From positions 1-64,000 of the forward strand of contig JAKDJD010000012.1 in the NCBI GenBank assembly GCA_030454085.1: DNA of 64,000 nt, read 5' to 3'. This DNA is from Kocuria sp. (GTDB taxonomy: Bacteria > Actinomycetota > Actinomycetes > Actinomycetales > Micrococcaceae). Of the stretch, positions 18,459 to 28,308 are shown in pieces. Below the pieces are notes generated by a model. The model was not told the origin of the DNA. It saw only the letters and a list, made by a program, of their open reading frames with translations, and searched no databases. Each line of letters starts with the position of its first letter. The stretch's first letter is position 1. A program made the position numbers and the translations under genes.

Positions 18459-20089
18459 GGACTTACACCGCCGAACACATCACGCAGACCGAGAAACCGC
18501 ATCTGAAAGCGGGAGTTCCTCTCATGGACCGGGCCTCTCATGGGCTCGGGGAAACTGCTTCACGACTTTTGGCCGAACGCACGGGAACATCCTTCGGAAA
18601 GCACGCGTTGTTGCTGGTCGGCAAAGGCAATAATGGTGGTGACACTCTGTTTGCGGGAGCGTACCTGCGTTCGGAAGGCATGAAGGTCACCGCCGCCCTC
18701 CTCGCCGACGGTTGTCACGATGAGGGGCTGGAAGCCTTCACCCGGGCTGGGGGACACGTGCTCCGGGTCTCCGGCATGTCCGAATCGGATGCTGTACGCA
18801 GTGTCGTCGACGAATCGGATCGGGTGGATCTGATCATCGACGGAATTCTTGGTACCGGCGGCCGAGGCGGCCTGAGAAGCCCCGCGCGCGACGTCGTCGA
18901 AGCAGTCGGTGCGCGGCATGGTCAGTCGGCAGCAACGAGCCCCGACCGGAAACCCCTGGTCATCGCGTGTGATGTTCCCTCGGGGCTGGACGCGACCACG
19001 GGGCGGGTCCACGGTCCGGTTCTCCCCGCGAATGTCACGGTGACTTTCATCGGCGCGAAGACCGGGCTCGTCGCCACCCCACGTCGTAGCCTTGTCGGCC
19101 GCATCGTTGTCCTGGACCTCGGAATCGGCGAGGATCTCCCCGAAGCCGACGCCGAGGTCATGCAGAATTCGGATTTCCCCACCGTGTGGCCGACGCCGCG
19201 TGAAGGGGATCAGAAGTATTCCCGGGGCGTCTTGGGCACCGTGGTTGGCAGCGACGATTTTCCCGGCGCAGGGCTCATGTGCCTCCGGGCGGCGATCAAC
19301 GCCGGTGTCGGGATGGTCCGGTATACCGGTGGCGACTTCCTTGCCGGGACCGTTGCGGTGGCCTGCCCGGAAGCCGTGCGTACCGAGGCGGTCGGCGTCG
19401 ACCGGGTTCAGGCGTGGGCCATCGGGTCCGGGGCCACGGGGTCGGTGCGCGAACACGATATCCGGGCCGCGCTGGATTCCGGGCTTCCTCTGGTCGCCGA
19501 CGCCGCTGCCATCGATATTCTCGCCCGCGACGCGGCCGACGACTCGCGCTCGGGTCCACACATTGTCATGACGCCGCACGCGGGTGAACTCGAGCAAGCA
19601 CTCGAATGGTTCTCCCGACTCAACTCCAAGGGCGCCGAACCGTTGAGACAGGCCGCGGAGGAAGCGGGCTGGCCTCGCGAGGAATTCCCCGAGCAGGGGT
19701 ATCCGTCTCGGGAGACCATAGAGTCCAGCCCGCTGGTGTGGGCCCGCGCAGCACAGACGGTCCTCGGCGGGACGGTCCTCCTCAAAGGCCCGACCACGGT
19801 TGTGGCGGGCCCGGGGCGCACGTGGGTGCATTCCGGAAACAGCTTCTGGCTCGCGACGGCCGGTTCGGGGGATACCCTGACCGGCATCCTCGGAGCCGGC
19901 GTCGCTGCGTACGCGGCACGCGTCGAGAACGGCCAGGCGGACCCCGCCGACCACGACGCCTGGGCGCGCGTCGCCGCTGCTGGTCTACTGGTTCAGCGCG
20001 CCATGAGCCGGGTTGCTCCCGGACCGGTGCCGCCGACCGTGGCCGCGGACCGGATTCCCCAGGCGTTGGGGAACCTGGCCGGACGGTGA
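18449..20089 (+). CDS. nnr: Bifunctional NAD(P)H-hydrate epimerase/ADP-dependent dehydratase
   Basis: A 546-residue repair enzyme for damaged NAD(P)H. The N-terminal epimerase domain (about 1-225) has GKGNNGGDTLFAG and IIDGILGTGGRGGLR. The C-terminal ribokinase-like dehydratase (about 240-540) has MTPHAGELEQ and GSGDTLTGILGAGVAAY. The GTG start is preceded by GAGGAG inside acpS. It is convergent with the glycosylphosphotransferase gene, with only 7 bases between and no hairpin. Confidence 0.95.
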   Translation: MGLRTYTAEHITQTEKPHLKAGVPLMDRASHGLGETASRLLAERTGTSFGKHALLLVGKGNNGGDTLFAGAYLRSEGMKVTAALLADGCHDEGLEAFTRAGGHVLRVSGMSESDAVRSVVDESDRVDLIIDGILGTGGRGGLRSPARDVVEAVGARHGQSAATSPDRKPLVIACDVPSGLDATTGRVHGPVLPANVTVTFIGAKTGLVATPRRSLVGRIVVLDLGIGEDLPEADAEVMQNSDFPTVWPTPREGDQKYSRGVLGTVVGSDDFPGAGLMCLRAAINAGVGMVRYTGGDFLAGTVAVACPEAVRTEAVGVDRVQAWAIGSGATGSVREHDIRAALDSGLPLVADAAAIDILARDAADDSRSGPHIVMTPHAGELEQALEWFSRLNSKGAEPLRQAAEEAGWPREEFPEQGYPSRETIESSPLVWARAAQTVLGGTVLLKGPTTVVAGPGRTWVHSGNSFWLATAGSGDTLTGILGAGVAAYAARVENGQADPADHDAWARVAAAGLLVQRAMSRVAPGPVPPTVAADRIPQALGNLAGR

Positions 20090-20096
20090 CGGCTGG

Positions 20097-21656
20097 TCAG
20101 TGCGCTCCTACGGCGGTGAACACGGCTCGCACGGTTTTGCACAGCACGATGATGTCGCCGATGACGGACCAGTTTTCCACGTAGTACAGGTCCAGCCGGG
20201 TTGACTCCTCCCAGGAAAGGTCGGAACGGCCCGAAACCTGCCACAGGCCGGTAATACCGGGTTTGACCAGAAGGCGGCGGTGGACGTCCTCCTCGTACCG
20301 GCGGACCTCATCGTCCAGGGGCGGGCGCGGGCCGACGAGAGACATGTTGCCGGTCAGCACGTTCCACAGCTGGGGCAACTCGTCCAGCGAATAGCGGCGC
20401 ATGAATCGCCCGACGCGGGTCACTCGCGGATCGTCGGCGATCTTGAACAGAACTCCCTGGCCCTCGTTTCGGTCCATGAGTTGGGCCTTGAGCTCCTCCG
20501 CGTTGGGGACCATCGAGCGGAATTTGTACATCCAGAACGTGGACCCGTGGTGCCCCACGCGCTTCTGGGCGAAAAACACCGGCCCGTGTGGGGAATCCAG
20601 CTTGACCACGAGTGCCAGCAGTGCCAGCAGAGGTGAGAGCAGCAGCAACCCGAGCGCGCTCCCGACGATGTCGAGCAGGCGTTTGACGAATGCGGCGGGA
20701 CCCCTCATGCGGGGCGTCGACACGTGAATCAGGGGAAGGCCATTGAGCGGTTGCATATGGAAACGCGGTCCCGCAATGTCCGTGAGCGCGGGCGCCATCA
20801 TGAGGCCGACATGCTCGTCAGCGAGCAACCATCCCAGTTTGCGCATGTTCCGCGGCCAGATGAGGTGCCCGGTCGACATGGCGACGACGTCGATCGCGTG
20901 CTCCCGCACCACGCGCAGGATCTCTTCCGGTTCCGTGCTGTGGCTCAGCAGAGGGACGTCGCGGTGAGCGGCAAGTTTCTGCGCATCGGGCAGACCGGCG
21001 AAATAGATGCCCGCGGGAACGTAACCGTAATTGCGGGCGCCGTCCATGGTTTCGACCAGGTGGGCCGTGGACTTGGCGTCACCGATGATCAAGGCCCGGA
21101 TCAGGGCCCGTCCCAGCGAGCGGCGTCGAACGATCCACGTCCGGAACATGAGGCGTTGGACCAGAAGCAAGAGTATGCCCAGGGGAGCGGCGATCAACAC
21201 GTAGCCGCGTGCCAGCTGGGCTCCGACGGCGTAGGCAAGAATTGCGATTCCGGCGAAGACCCACAAGGAAGACGTGACGACTTTCCGATATTCGTCATTG
21301 CCGGCCCCGAGGATGCGCGAGGTCCGTGCGCCCCCGAGCCACAGGGTGACCCACCAGATGATTCCCAGCCCCGACGAAATGATGCCGTATGCGATCGGAT
21401 CGTTGCCCCGGATGGGCAGCGTTTCGTCGAGGTCCGCGCCGAATCGAAGTGCTTGGGCGACGAACACGGCGATCGCGATCGCGATCGCGTCCGTAACGGA
21501 CAAAACCTGGACGGCCTTGGTGTTCCACGTCATTCGTTGGGCTCGGGGCGACATCGTCGCCACCTCGGCCACCGAGCCGGCCGCCGGATCAGAATCCCCC
21601 GAAGCGATGGCCACCGGCACTTTTTTGGGCGCGTTCGAGCCCCACATAGTCGTCAT
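20097..21656 (-). CDS. Undecaprenyl-phosphate sugar phosphotransferase (exopolysaccharide)
   Basis: A 519-residue membrane protein that loads the first sugar phosphate onto the lipid carrier for exopolysaccharide or wall-glycan synthesis. Four membrane helices lie in residues 30-180, followed by a nucleotide-binding-like middle region. A fifth helix (LLDIVGSALGLLLLSPLLAL) precedes the bacterial sugar-transferase domain (RVGHHGSTFWMYKFRSM, YSLDELPQLWNVLTGNMSLV, GPRPPL, GITGLWQVSGRSDLSW). The sugar is not predictable. A GGGGGA site precedes the ATG. No polymerase or flippase genes are nearby. Confidence 0.92.
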   Translation of the reverse strand: MTTMWGSNAPKKVPVAIASGDSDPAAGSVAEVATMSPRAQRMTWNTKAVQVLSVTDAIAIAIAVFVAQALRFGADLDETLPIRGNDPIAYGIISSGLGIIWWVTLWLGGARTSRILGAGNDEYRKVVTSSLWVFAGIAILAYAVGAQLARGYVLIAAPLGILLLLVQRLMFRTWIVRRRSLGRALIRALIIGDAKSTAHLVETMDGARNYGYVPAGIYFAGLPDAQKLAAHRDVPLLSHSTEPEEILRVVREHAIDVVAMSTGHLIWPRNMRKLGWLLADEHVGLMMAPALTDIAGPRFHMQPLNGLPLIHVSTPRMRGPAAFVKRLLDIVGSALGLLLLSPLLALLALVVKLDSPHGPVFFAQKRVGHHGSTFWMYKFRSMVPNAEELKAQLMDRNEGQGVLFKIADDPRVTRVGRFMRRYSLDELPQLWNVLTGNMSLVGPRPPLDDEVRRYEEDVHRRLLVKPGITGLWQVSGRSDLSWEESTRLDLYYVENWSVIGDIIVLCKTVRAVFTAVGAH

Positions 21657-21751
21657 TGTCAGCGGATCCCCCTACCGCAACATGTCGAAACGCAACAGAT
21701 CGCCGTGTTCGTGCGAAGCGGCGAAATATTACCGAAGAGTATGCATCGCTA

Positions 21752-22537
21752 CTATAGCCCGACGTCGTTGGAGGAGAGGAGTCCATCCACTATGTAGTTG
21801 GTTACTTTTGAGTAATGGTGCGGGACCACATTGTCGTCCATCGGAACACAGACTTCGAGCGCCCCCTGTGCTTCGGAAACAAACAGTCCCGGATCGTTGC
21901 AATCCGCGATTCCGATGGTGGGAATGCCGGCCGAAGCAGCGGCTCCGGCCCATCCGTGGTCTGCCACCACGAAATCGGGGCGCGTGCCTCGGGCGGAGAG
22001 TTGTTCCAGCACCAGGCGCATCGGGTGCGGGAAGTGGGTATGCGCCAGCGAGCCGTACTGCTGGAACATGGCAACGTCATTGATCTGGCGGATGTCGCCC
22101 CCGTCGAACTCCATGCCTTCCTCGATGCCGATCACGGATGCGCCCCCTCGGCGGGCGGCGTCGGCCATGTGTTGGTAGATCGGGAACAGGCCCGCAGGGT
22201 GACCGGTGGCGAACAGGATGGAATCTCCGGCGCCCACGGCCTGGCGGAAACGCTCGCGGTACCGTCTCAAGCCGCGAATGCACAGGTCAGTCCCGATGGT
22301 GTCCTGACCTTCGACGTGATTTCGGTCGGCGACGATGCCGCACCGCGCGACCATCAGGTCGAAGACCTCGTCCCAGCTCCACTCCCGCGTGAGATCGACG
22401 CCGAATTCGAGGTGTTCGTTGCCTTCGAGAAAGCCGGTGATATGAGCGAGGTTGACCTCCCGGGCGGTAGCGACCTCACCCGTGATGCGAGTCGTCTCCA
22501 GGTGGTCGGCCAGGGCATTGAGGTCTTCGGCGGTCAT
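21752..22537 (-). CDS. Conserved phosphatase-like protein downstream of mshA
   Basis: A 261-residue soluble protein of a family widely annotated as phosphatase in actinobacteria, with no biochemical role that I know of. Conserved-looking blocks are TGEVATAREVNL near residue 20, FATGHPAGLFP, VADHGWAGAAASAGIPTIGI, ADCNDPGLF and VPMDDNVVPHHY. The Asp/His-rich blocks could bind metal. The ATG at 22537 is preceded by GAAGGAG. It lies 47 bases after mshA on the same strand, so the two are probably co-transcribed. That makes it a candidate for the missing mycothiol-pathway phosphatase, which is inference. Confidence 0.75.
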   Translation of the reverse strand: MTAEDLNALADHLETTRITGEVATAREVNLAHITGFLEGNEHLEFGVDLTREWSWDEVFDLMVARCGIVADRNHVEGQDTIGTDLCIRGLRRYRERFRQAVGAGDSILFATGHPAGLFPIYQHMADAARRGGASVIGIEEGMEFDGGDIRQINDVAMFQQYGSLAHTHFPHPMRLVLEQLSARGTRPDFVVADHGWAGAAASAGIPTIGIADCNDPGLFVSEAQGALEVCVPMDDNVVPHHYSKVTNYIVDGLLSSNDVGL

Positions 22538-22584
22538 GCTTCTCCTTCGCAGACGGTGTGAAGTAACGGTGTGTACGGTACTGA

Positions 22585-23856
22585 TCAGTGGCGGCGCAGG
22601 TCCGCATACAGGCCTGCGGTCCGGCGAGCGGCGTCGTCCCACGTCAGCTTGCGCGCGTGGGCCAATCCGGAAGCGGACAGCCGCTGCAACAGGTCGGGTG
22701 AGTGCGCGGCACGGACGAGTTCCCGTGCCCACGCGTCGGGAGTCCGGCGCCGGACGAGGACCCCAGCTCGTCCGTCGTCCAGGGCGACCCGCAACCCGCT
22801 GACGTCCGAGGCGAGGACCGGAGCGCCCGAAGCCTGGGCCTCGAGGGCCACGAGACCGAAAGTTTCCGAAGAGGAAGGGCACGCGACGACGTCGCACTGA
22901 CGGAAGGCATCCGCGAGCTGTTCCCGGCCGCTGGCCGGCACGAAAAGGCAACGGTCCAGGATCCCGCGCTCGTACGCCAGGGCGCGAAGGGAGCACATGT
23001 AGTCCTCCGGTGCTGTTCCCCGGATTTCCAAGCGGATCGACGGTACTTCTTCTGCCGCGAGAGCGACGGCCTCGATCAGGATCTCCGGGCCCTTGAGGGG
23101 TTGGGGACGACCGGCAAAAAGCACGGTGAAGGGGTCCGTTGTCGCCGACCTGCGGAGTCTTTCCTCCGATGTGGGGCGGAATACCGCCGTATCGACACCA
23201 GGCGGGATGACGCGCAGGTGTTCGGGGGCGGCGTCGTAGAGGTCGCGCATTTGCTCCGCCTCGTACCGCGTGTTGACGACCACCGCATCGGCGAGGGCCG
23301 TGAGGCGCTGTTCGGCCGACGCGCGTTCCTCCGGTTCGGGGTTTTCACCGTGACGCGAGTGCAGGTTCTTGACGCGTGCGGTCGTGTGGAAGGTCAGGAC
23401 GAGTGGTGCGCTCGTGCCCAACTCCTCGCGGTAGGCCGTTGCGGCCTCGCCGGACAACCAATAGTGGGCATGGACTATATCGGGGGACAGGGAGTTGTCT
23501 TGTGAGTACCGCGCGCATGCTCGTCCGAAGTCTTCGGTCAGGACGGGCAGATCCTCTTTGGCCGCGCCCAGAGCCTTGGGCAGGTACAACGTGTGCACGA
23601 CGACGCCGGGCTCGGGACGGGCCGTGGAGACCTGCTCGATCGATGGGTCGGGATGCGGATCGTCGGTGACCTCCGCGGGGTCGGTCGCGAGAGTGAAGGC
23701 TTCGACCCGAAACCCTCGGGCCGCGAGCGCTCGCGAGAGACACGCGATATAGACGTTCATGCCACCCGCGTTGCCGTCGCCCGGCTGGGCCAGGGGAGAG
23801 GTGTGCATGCTGAAAAGATGTACTGACTCTTGCTCGCTCGCGCCCGAAATGCCCAC
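22585..23856 (-). CDS. mshA: D-inositol-3-phosphate glycosyltransferase (mycothiol synthesis)
   Basis: A 423-residue GT4 glycosyltransferase. It resembles MshA, which joins GlcNAc to inositol-3-phosphate in the first step of mycothiol synthesis. MshA-like blocks are HTSPLAQPGDGNAGGMNVY at the N-terminus, DIVHAHYWLSG, VIPPGVDTAVFRP and FAGRPQPLKGPEIL. The retaining-GT4 block SSSETFGLVALEAQASGAPV is near residue 330. The GTG at 23856 lies 7 bases after TACTGT, with no ribosome-binding site. Another GT4 activity cannot be excluded, but the N-terminal block is distinctive. Confidence 0.82.
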   Translation of the reverse strand: MGISGASEQESVHLFSMHTSPLAQPGDGNAGGMNVYIACLSRALAARGFRVEAFTLATDPAEVTDDPHPDPSIEQVSTARPEPGVVVHTLYLPKALGAAKEDLPVLTEDFGRACARYSQDNSLSPDIVHAHYWLSGEAATAYREELGTSAPLVLTFHTTARVKNLHSRHGENPEPEERASAEQRLTALADAVVVNTRYEAEQMRDLYDAAPEHLRVIPPGVDTAVFRPTSEERLRRSATTDPFTVLFAGRPQPLKGPEILIEAVALAAEEVPSIRLEIRGTAPEDYMCSLRALAYERGILDRCLFVPASGREQLADAFRQCDVVACPSSSETFGLVALEAQASGAPVLASDVSGLRVALDDGRAGVLVRRRTPDAWARELVRAAHSPDLLQRLSASGLAHARKLTWDDAARRTAGLYADLRRH

Positions 23857-23863
23857 GCTGTCA

Positions 23864-23869
23864 ACAGTA
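23864..23869 (-). promoter_or_regulatory. -10 box for leaderless mshA
   Basis: TACTGT on the minus strand, 7 bases before the mshA GTG. Confidence 0.5.
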
Positions 23870-23971
23870 CGTCACCCGACCGCTCGCTCGCGGGGCCGGG
23901 CAGGCGGTCGCTCGACCTCCCCCGGAGTTCACATCGTCGGGCGGAGGGCCGCAAGGTGAGAGAATGACCCC

Positions 23972-25240
23972 ATGCCATCCGCAGAACTGAACAGTGGCCC
24001 GACCACGGGCACGTCCGCCGCCCCCGGACCGGGGCAGTCCATCGATTTTCCTGCCGATCAGGCGCTGCCCGAGCGTGCCGCCCTGATTGATCTGGCGGCG
24101 ATCGCGTCCAATGTGGGGCGCATCAAGGAACTCGCAGGCACGGCGAAGCTCATCGCGATCATCAAAGCGGATGCCTACGGCCATGGGGTTCTGCCCGTTG
24201 CGCGGACCGTCCTGGATGCCGGGGCCGATGCTCTGGGGCTGGTGCATGTTCGGGAAGCCCTCGAACTGCGTGCAGAAGGGGTATCCGGCCGGATGCTCGC
24301 CTGGCTCCATACGCGCGCCACGAATTTCGAGGCGGCCATCGAGCAGGACATCGAGTTGGGCGCCTCCGGATGGGACCTTGAGTCCGCCGCGGAGGCGGCG
24401 GCGTCCGTCGGTTCGCCGGCCAAGGTCCACCTCAAGATCGATACAGGCCTCGGCCGCAACGGTTGCACCATGGAGGAATGGCCGGGGCTGGTCGGGCGGG
24501 CCGCCGAACTCGAGGCGAAAGGCCTGATCAGGGTCACCGGCATCTTTTCGCATTTGGCCGTCGCCGACGAGCCCGACCGTTCCGAGACCGAGGAACAACT
24601 CGACAAGTTCGACGACGCCGTGCGTCAGGCCCGTGAAGCGGGCCTGGCTCCCGACCTTTTGCACGTCGCCAACAGCCCGGGCATTCTGACCGCGGGTCGC
24701 TATGCGAGGGGTGAGGCCAACCGCATGACGGCCGACGCCGTTCGAGTCGGCGTCGCCCTCTACGGGCTGTCTCCGATTCCTGGGACGCCGCCTGAGGAGT
24801 TCGGGCTCAAACCGGCCATGACCCTGCAGACCTTCGTCAGCTCCGTCAAAGAGGTCCCCGCCGGACAGGGGGTTTCCTACGGGTTGCGGTACTCGACGTC
24901 GCGACCCACAACCTTGGCCCTGATACCCCTTGGATACGGGGACGGCGTGCCGCGGGTCGCCACCGGCGGACCAGTGAGGATCTATCCCTCGGGAGCGGAA
25001 GCGGCCACCTACCCGGAGGTGGGGCGAATCGCTATGGACCAGCTCGTCGTCGACCTGGGCCGACCGGGCCTCTCCGACCCGTCCCTGGGTTACCTGCACG
25101 CGCCCGTCGTCCTCTTCGGATCCGGAGACAACCCTTCTGTCAATGACTGGGCCGACGCCGCGGGAACCATCAATTACGAGATCGTGACGAGAATCTCCCC
25201 ACGGGTCGACCGCATCTATCTGCGAGAGGACAACGCGTGA
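23972..25240 (+). CDS. alr: Alanine racemase
   Basis: A 422-residue PLP enzyme that makes D-alanine for peptidoglycan. The PLP lysine is K65 in IIKADAYGHG. The catalytic tyrosine segment GVSYGLRYST and the GRIAMDQLVVDLG block are present. The first 35 residues are an extra, disordered stretch. The start at 23972 has only a weak GAGAAT box six bases upstream. It overlaps tsaE by 4 bases (GTGA) and heads a coupled cluster with the t6A genes, an arrangement common in bacteria. Confidence 0.96.
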   Translation: MPSAELNSGPTTGTSAAPGPGQSIDFPADQALPERAALIDLAAIASNVGRIKELAGTAKLIAIIKADAYGHGVLPVARTVLDAGADALGLVHVREALELRAEGVSGRMLAWLHTRATNFEAAIEQDIELGASGWDLESAAEAAASVGSPAKVHLKIDTGLGRNGCTMEEWPGLVGRAAELEAKGLIRVTGIFSHLAVADEPDRSETEEQLDKFDDAVRQAREAGLAPDLLHVANSPGILTAGRYARGEANRMTADAVRVGVALYGLSPIPGTPPEEFGLKPAMTLQTFVSSVKEVPAGQGVSYGLRYSTSRPTTLALIPLGYGDGVPRVATGGPVRIYPSGAEAATYPEVGRIAMDQLVVDLGRPGLSDPSLGYLHAPVVLFGSGDNPSVNDWADAAGTINYEIVTRISPRVDRIYLREDNA

Positions 25241-25827
25241 GCCACACCAATGACCAGTCCCCATCCACACAGTCCCGGCAGGCCGAACTCGATGTGCAGC
25301 TCGCCAGCCCTGAGGCGACGGCCCGAGTCGCGCACACGCTCGCGGGGAACCTCCGGTCCGGTGACCTGGTGGTGCTAACCGGCGAATTGGGTGCGGGAAA
25401 GACGACGTTCACCCGGGCCCTCGGCGACGGACTAGGTGTTCGCGGGGAGGTGATCTCCCCGACGTTCGTCCTTTCCCGGATACACCCGAACGATTCGGAC
25501 GGTGCGCGTCCCGGCGGACCGGACCTGGTGCACGTGGACGCCTACCGGCTGTCCAGCCCGGAGGAGATCGACGACCTCGATCTCGAGTACACCATGGACA
25601 GTTCCGTGACGGTCGTCGAATGGGGGCGGGATCTGGTCGAACACCTGAGTGAGTCTCGGGTGGAGATCACGCTGATCCGCTCGCAGGGCTCGGATGCGCC
25701 GTTGGTCGAGGGCGAAGAGGAAGACCGTGATCCCCGACGGGCCGTTATTTCCTTCACCGGTGGCCGGTGGGGCGAGCCGGAAATCGAACAACTCGTCCAC
25801 AAAATCCGGGCAGCGGCCGAAGAGTAA
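25237..25827 (+). CDS. tsaE: tRNA t6A synthesis ATPase TsaE
   Basis: A 196-residue P-loop ATPase that works with TsaB and TsaD to transfer threonylcarbamoyl to A37 of ANN-reading tRNAs. The Walker A loop is GELGAGKTTFTR (residues 49-60), followed by SPTFVLSRIH and VHVDAYRLSSPEEIDDLDL. It is longer than E. coli TsaE, with extra residues between the core and the C-terminus. The GTG start overlaps the alr stop codon. Confidence 0.94.
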   Translation: MSHTNDQSPSTQSRQAELDVQLASPEATARVAHTLAGNLRSGDLVVLTGELGAGKTTFTRALGDGLGVRGEVISPTFVLSRIHPNDSDGARPGGPDLVHVDAYRLSSPEEIDDLDLEYTMDSSVTVVEWGRDLVEHLSESRVEITLIRSQGSDAPLVEGEEEDRDPRRAVISFTGGRWGEPEIEQLVHKIRAAAEE

Positions 25828-25838
25828 TTCGTCGCCAG

Positions 25839-25844
25839 TAGACT
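25839..25844 (+). promoter_or_regulatory. -10 box for leaderless tsaB
   Basis: TAGACT ends 7 bases before the tsaB GTG, in the 24-base gap after tsaE. It suggests an internal leaderless promoter inside the cluster. Confidence 0.5.
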
Positions 25845-25851
25845 TGGGGAC

Positions 25852-26571
25852 GTGCTCATTCTCGGTTGCGATACATCTTCCATTGCCAGCGGCGCCCTGG
25901 TTCGGGTTCCGGTCGTCGATGGCGCCCCGGACGCCCGCCGACTCGAAGTCCTCGGGAGCTTCCGGACCCATGACACCCGATCGCACGCGGAAGCCATGGC
26001 GCCGGGCGTCCGGGACCTCCTGGAGAATTCCGGCATCCGCGGGCAGGATCTGGACCTGATTCTCGCGGGAGTGGGTCCCGGGCCATTCACGGGCCTGCGT
26101 GCGGGCATCATGACGGCCAGAGCCATGGGGTGGGCGTGGATAGTCCCTGTTCGCGGCGTCGTCAGTTCGGACGCCGTGGCAGAGGGAAGTTTTCGTGACG
26201 CCGCTTCCGCCGGGCACTCCGTTTTCGGCGTCGCGACCGACGCTCGTCGTCGCGAGGTCTATAGCGCCGTCTATCGCCTGACGGATGACCACGGAACCGG
26301 CGCGACAGGGTATACGAGGATTCACGGCCCCGTCGTCGGACCTGCCGGAGATCTGGATCCCCAGATCCCCATGGCCGGTCGCGGTGCCGAGCTCTACGCC
26401 GACGCCCTCACGCCTCTGGCCGGACACGATCAGGACGAACCGTTGGCGGAACTTCTGGTCGCCTCTGCGCTGCGAACCGGTCTGGACACCACCCTGGAAT
26501 CGACATCGCCCCTCTACCTGAGGGAATCCGATGCCCGTGTGCCCTCCGACAGGAAGAAGGCCACCAGATGA
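25852..26571 (+). CDS. tsaB: t6A synthesis protein TsaB
   Basis: A 239-residue ASKHA-fold protein that scaffolds TsaD in t6A synthesis. It begins MLILGCDTSSIASGALV, and has the family block GVGPGPFTGLRAG near residue 75. Length is normal. The GTG start follows a -10-like box rather than a ribosome-binding site. It overlaps rimI by 4 bases. Confidence 0.94.
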   Translation: MLILGCDTSSIASGALVRVPVVDGAPDARRLEVLGSFRTHDTRSHAEAMAPGVRDLLENSGIRGQDLDLILAGVGPGPFTGLRAGIMTARAMGWAWIVPVRGVVSSDAVAEGSFRDAASAGHSVFGVATDARRREVYSAVYRLTDDHGTGATGYTRIHGPVVGPAGDLDPQIPMAGRGAELYADALTPLAGHDQDEPLAELLVASALRTGLDTTLESTSPLYLRESDARVPSDRKKATR

Positions 26572-27125
26572 CCCAGCCCAGCATCGGCCCGCGCCCCACG
26601 CCTTCTGTTTCTGATGCCGAAGTCCCGGTCGAGTCCGAGACCCTGCCGGCCGGATACTCCGCTCGCACCGCCGAAATGGACGATCTCGAAGCCGTTCACG
26701 AACTCGAGTCAATGCTTTTCCCCGAGGACGCGTGGCCCATCGACATGTTCCTCGCGGAGATCTCTCATCCCGCGCGTCGCTACACCGTGGTCGAAGCCGA
26801 AGGCGAGCTCATCGCCTACTCGGGAATGATGGCCGTTGCGGACACGGGAGATGTGCAAACTGTTGCCGTTCGACCGGGCCACGAAGGCCGTGGGATCGGC
26901 CGTTGGCTCATGAACAGAATGCATGAGCAGGCACGGGCCATGGGAGCTGAGACCATGATGCTGGAGGTCCGCGCCGACAACCCCAGGGCCCAAGGGCTGT
27001 ACACGTTCCTGGGCTACGAACCTATACATGAACGCCGGGGCTACTATCAGGGCGGCGTCGACGCCGTCATCATGAGCCTCGACCTGAAGGCCGGCGCAGA
27101 ACGCTCGGAGGGATCCAACCGTTGA
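26568..27125 (+). CDS. rimI: Ribosomal protein S18-alanine N-acetyltransferase
   Basis: A 185-residue GNAT acetyltransferase. The acetyl-CoA loop is [15 protein letters not shown], and [20 protein letters not shown] is the RimI C-terminal block. About 30 residues precede the GNAT core. It is placed between tsaB and tsaD, the usual position of rimI, with 4-base overlaps on both sides. The target is expected to be the S18 N-terminus, by family. Confidence 0.92.
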   Translation: MTQPSIGPRPTPSVSDAEVPVESETLPAGYSARTAEMDDLEAVHELESMLFPEDAWPIDMFLAEISHPARRYTVVEAEGELIAYSGMMAVADTGDVQTVAVRPGHEGRGIGRWLMNRMHEQARAMGAETMMLEVRADNPRAQGLYTFLGYEPIHERRGYYQGGVDAVIMSLDLKAGAERSEGSNR

Positions 27126-28240
27126 TCACCACATCCACACCCCGCGAACCGATCGTCCTCGGGATCGAGTCATCGTGCGACGAGACAGGCATCGGGATCG
27201 TGGCGGGCCGGCGCCTCCTGACGAACACCGTCTCCACCTCCATGGACGAGCACGCGCGATTCGGAGGTGTGATTCCGGAAATCGCGTCTCGCGCTCACCT
27301 GGAGGCCATGATTCCGGCGCTGGACGCGGCTCTCGATGAAGCGGGCATCGGCATGGACGAGGTGGACGCCATCGCGGTGACCAGCGGGCCCGGTTTGTCC
27401 GGCGCCCTGATGGTGGGGGTCAGCGCCGCCAAGGCGCTCGCGGTCGCCACCGGCAAGCCCCTCTACGCCGTCAACCACCTCGTCGCCCACGTCGGAGTAG
27501 GTCTCCTGGAGGACAGCGCGACTTCGGTTGGAACCACCGAGCTTGGGGCCCCCTTGCTCTCGGGGCTCGGGGCCCTTCTGGTCTCGGGCGGGCACACGGA
27601 GATACTCAAGGTCTCGGACATCTCAGGCGATGTGACGCTGCTGGGATCCACGCTCGACGACGCCGCGGGCGAAGCCTATGACAAGATCGCCCGGGTCCTG
27701 GGACTGTCCTATCCCGGAGGACCCGCGATCGATTCAGCCGCCGCATCGGGGGACCCCCGGGCCTTCACCTTTCCGCGGGGGCTGACGGCCGCAAAGTATA
27801 TGGGAACCGTTCAGGACCCCGGGAGCCATCGCTACGACTTCTCCTTCTCCGGGCTGAAAACCGCCGTGGCTCGCGTCGTCGAGGGCCTCGAGGCCCATGA
27901 CCAGTCCGTACCCGTCGCGGACATCGCGGCTTCGTTCCAGGAAGCTGTGGCCGACGTCGTCACGTCCAAGGCCATGCTCGCTTGTACCGAAAACGGCATC
28001 GATACCTTGTTGCTCGGTGGCGGGGTCGCCGCGAATTCGAGGCTGAGAGAGCTCGTCGCCGAGCGGTGTTCGGACCATGGGATCCGGCTTGTTGTGCCGA
28101 AGCTTTCTCTGTGCACCGACAACGGCGCTATGGTCGCGGCGTTGGGAGCAAGACTCGTGCAATCGGGTGTGGCACCCAGCGGATTCGACTTCACCGCGGA
28201 CCCGTCGCTGCCAGTCACCACGGTGTCCCTCAGGGCCTGA
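27122..28240 (+). CDS. tsaD: tRNA t6A transferase TsaD
   Basis: A 372-residue iron-binding ASKHA protein that carries out the threonylcarbamoyl transfer. [13 protein letters not shown] is the N-terminal block. H119 and H123 (NHLVAHV) are the metal-binding histidines, and LVSGGHTE and [12 protein letters not shown] complete the nucleotide site. It starts with TTG overlapping the rimI stop codon (TTGA), so translation is coupled. It ends the cluster, convergent with the GCS2-type ligase gene. Confidence 0.96.
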   Translation: MITTSTPREPIVLGIESSCDETGIGIVAGRRLLTNTVSTSMDEHARFGGVIPEIASRAHLEAMIPALDAALDEAGIGMDEVDAIAVTSGPGLSGALMVGVSAAKALAVATGKPLYAVNHLVAHVGVGLLEDSATSVGTTELGAPLLSGLGALLVSGGHTEILKVSDISGDVTLLGSTLDDAAGEAYDKIARVLGLSYPGGPAIDSAAASGDPRAFTFPRGLTAAKYMGTVQDPGSHRYDFSFSGLKTAVARVVEGLEAHDQSVPVADIAASFQEAVADVVTSKAMLACTENGIDTLLLGGGVAANSRLRELVAERCSDHGIRLVVPKLSLCTDNGAMVAALGARLVQSGVAPSGFDFTADPSLPVTTVSLRA

Positions 28241-28286
28241 TCAGGGGAGGAGCGCATCCGGGACGGGACATGCGCCCCCTTCCGGC

Positions 28287-28307
28287 CCGATCGGACAGCC
28301 CGATCGG
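28287..28307. terminator. Hairpin between tsaD and the GCS2-type ligase
   Basis: Two copies of the self-complementary CCGATCGG (28287-28294, 28300-28307) around ACAGC form an 8-base stem between convergent genes. No T tract is present, so terminator function is tentative. Confidence 0.4.
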
Positions 28308-28308
28308 A

